Shown here piece after piece: positions 35,671-36,298 of a stretch of DNA of 36,298 nt (position 1 is the first letter of the stretch; the number at the start of each line of letters is the position of its first letter). The notes under the pieces are model-generated. The model was given only the letters and a program-made list of their open reading frames with translations, made no database searches and had not been told where the DNA came from. The DNA comes from an uncultured Paracoccaceae bacterium (GTDB taxonomy: Bacteria > Pseudomonadota > Alphaproteobacteria > Rhodobacterales > Rhodobacteraceae): positions 1-36,298 of the forward strand of contig CAJJBH010000032.1 in NCBI GenBank assembly GCA_905182355.1. The letters run 5' to 3'. A program made the translations under genes and the position numbers.

Positions 35671-36298
35671 ATGGCCTTTAAACGCGCGGAGGTTTTCGCC
35701 GCACTTCTTCTTTTTTCGGTATGGGGCACAGCCCATGCGCAGGATGTGACGGTCAAGTCGCCTGATGGTCAGGTTTAGTTGAGTGGCACACTTCTAGGCT
35801 TTGACGGTGAATTTTATCGCCTCGATACTGTTTACGGTGAGATGACCATTGATGGGTCCGGAGTCCGTTGTGAAGGACCTGCCTGCCCGAACCTTCAAGA
35901 CTTTGTAGCCGAAATTTCCATTTCTGGATCTGCAACAATGGGTGCCGTTTTGATGCCCGCCTTGATCGAAGGATTTGGACTACGAAATGGCTTTCGAACC
36001 GAACGTGTCCCCGAAGAACCGGCGCGATTTACCTATCAATTTTTAAATGAAACGACGAACAAACTGGTGGCTGATTTCCAGTTTCGTGTAACAAATACCG
36101 ATGAAGGTTTTGCTGATTTGCTTGCCAATGAAGCTGATATTGTCATGGCTTTGCGTGAAATTCGGGCATCCGAACGACAGCGTGCGCGTGATGCCGGAAT
36201 GGGCGATTTGACCGCCCCCAATCGTAGCCGAGTTTTGGCTTTGGATGCCGTTGTTCCAATTGTTTCGTCAGGCAATCCGGTACGTTCAATTTCCCCAC
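35671..36298 (+). pseudogene. Substrate-binding/OmpA-type exported protein gene interrupted by an in-frame TAG (runs off right edge)
   Basis: The ATG at 35671 (AAGGA 6 nt upstream) opens a signal peptide ending HAQDVT. Codon 36 is TAG (35776-35778), in the context DGQV-stop-LSGTLLGFDGEFYRLDT, where a Glu codon (GAG) is the likely ancestor. After the TAG the same frame stays open to the window end with convincing protein: YGEMTIDGSGVRCEGPACP, FVAEISISGSATMGAVLMPA, then a periplasmic-binding-type fold (GFADLLANEADIVMALREI, ALDAVVPIVSSGNPVRSIS). From memory, relatives have a phosphate-binding-like domain plus a C-terminal OmpA domain outside this window. One nonsense mutation is the only lesion visible. 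No restart with signal peptide is available downstream. Confidence 0.78.

Noticed and set aside
34641-36298. Stop-codon recoding or programmed frameshifting in the genes after secA
   Set aside because: TAA, TGA and TAG all appear in two genes, along with opposite single-base shifts and without slippery sites or SECIS-like structure; decay is simpler. Kept only as an alternative for the lone TAG.

Overview
The window looks like chromosomal backbone from an alphaproteobacterium of the Rhodobacterales (roseobacter-type) lineage. The evidence is gene order and protein style: hslO / CoA pyrophosphatase / cca / paired ABC exporters; a YlxR-L7Ae fusion between nusA and infB; ppiC-argJ-mutT divergent from secA; and glutaredoxin with a CGFC active site. 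Base composition is near 50% GC by eye, low for that order. No phage, IS element, CRISPR array, tRNA or rRNA was seen. No stretch above 300 bases lacks a gene or a recognisable gene remnant.

Layout. 1-2735: an exported MsrA (cut by the left edge), a sulfotransferase-family protein and argG. 2867-5867: ilvA, then a divergent pair of an orphan HPt protein and a receiver-PP2C phosphatase. 5870-9114: a NUDIX protein, then the tightly overlapping run hslO / CoA pyrophosphatase / cca. 9148-14238: a short upstream ORF with a near-perfect ribosome binding site, two half-size ABC exporters overlapping by 4 nt, and an Fe-S RNA methyltransferase. 14316-16636: an envelope group of two L,D-transpeptidases around a CAP-domain lipoprotein, and a 60-residue exported small protein behind a leader with three perfect inverted repeats. 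16708-18653 (minus): hemH and a BioC-like methyltransferase. 18669-20972: comF, grxC, a nitrilase-family amidase and a MarR regulator. 20969-23594: ubiG (minus), proline iminopeptidase and a short orphan peptide-binding-like protein. 23689-29137: the rimP-nusA-ylxR-infB operon. 29158-31651 (minus): ppiC-argJ-mutT. 31829-34525: secA. 34641-36298: two consecutive decaying genes for exported proteins.

Working together: arginine synthesis (argG, argJ) and isoleucine synthesis (ilvA), heme and ubiquinone synthesis (hemH, ubiG), redox repair (msrA, hslO, grxC, mutT), translation and transcription factors (rimP, nusA, infB, cca), and export and envelope functions (secA, ppiC, L,D-transpeptidases, ABC exporters).

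The most unusual points are non-coding or small. An intrinsic-terminator hairpin ends 15-24 nt before the rimP start. A stem-loop spans the nusA stop codon and the ylxR ribosome binding site. A 10-codon leader ORF precedes the ABC exporters. Four separate disabling lesions lie in the gene after secA, and one in the next gene. No clearly new defence or biosynthetic system is visible.
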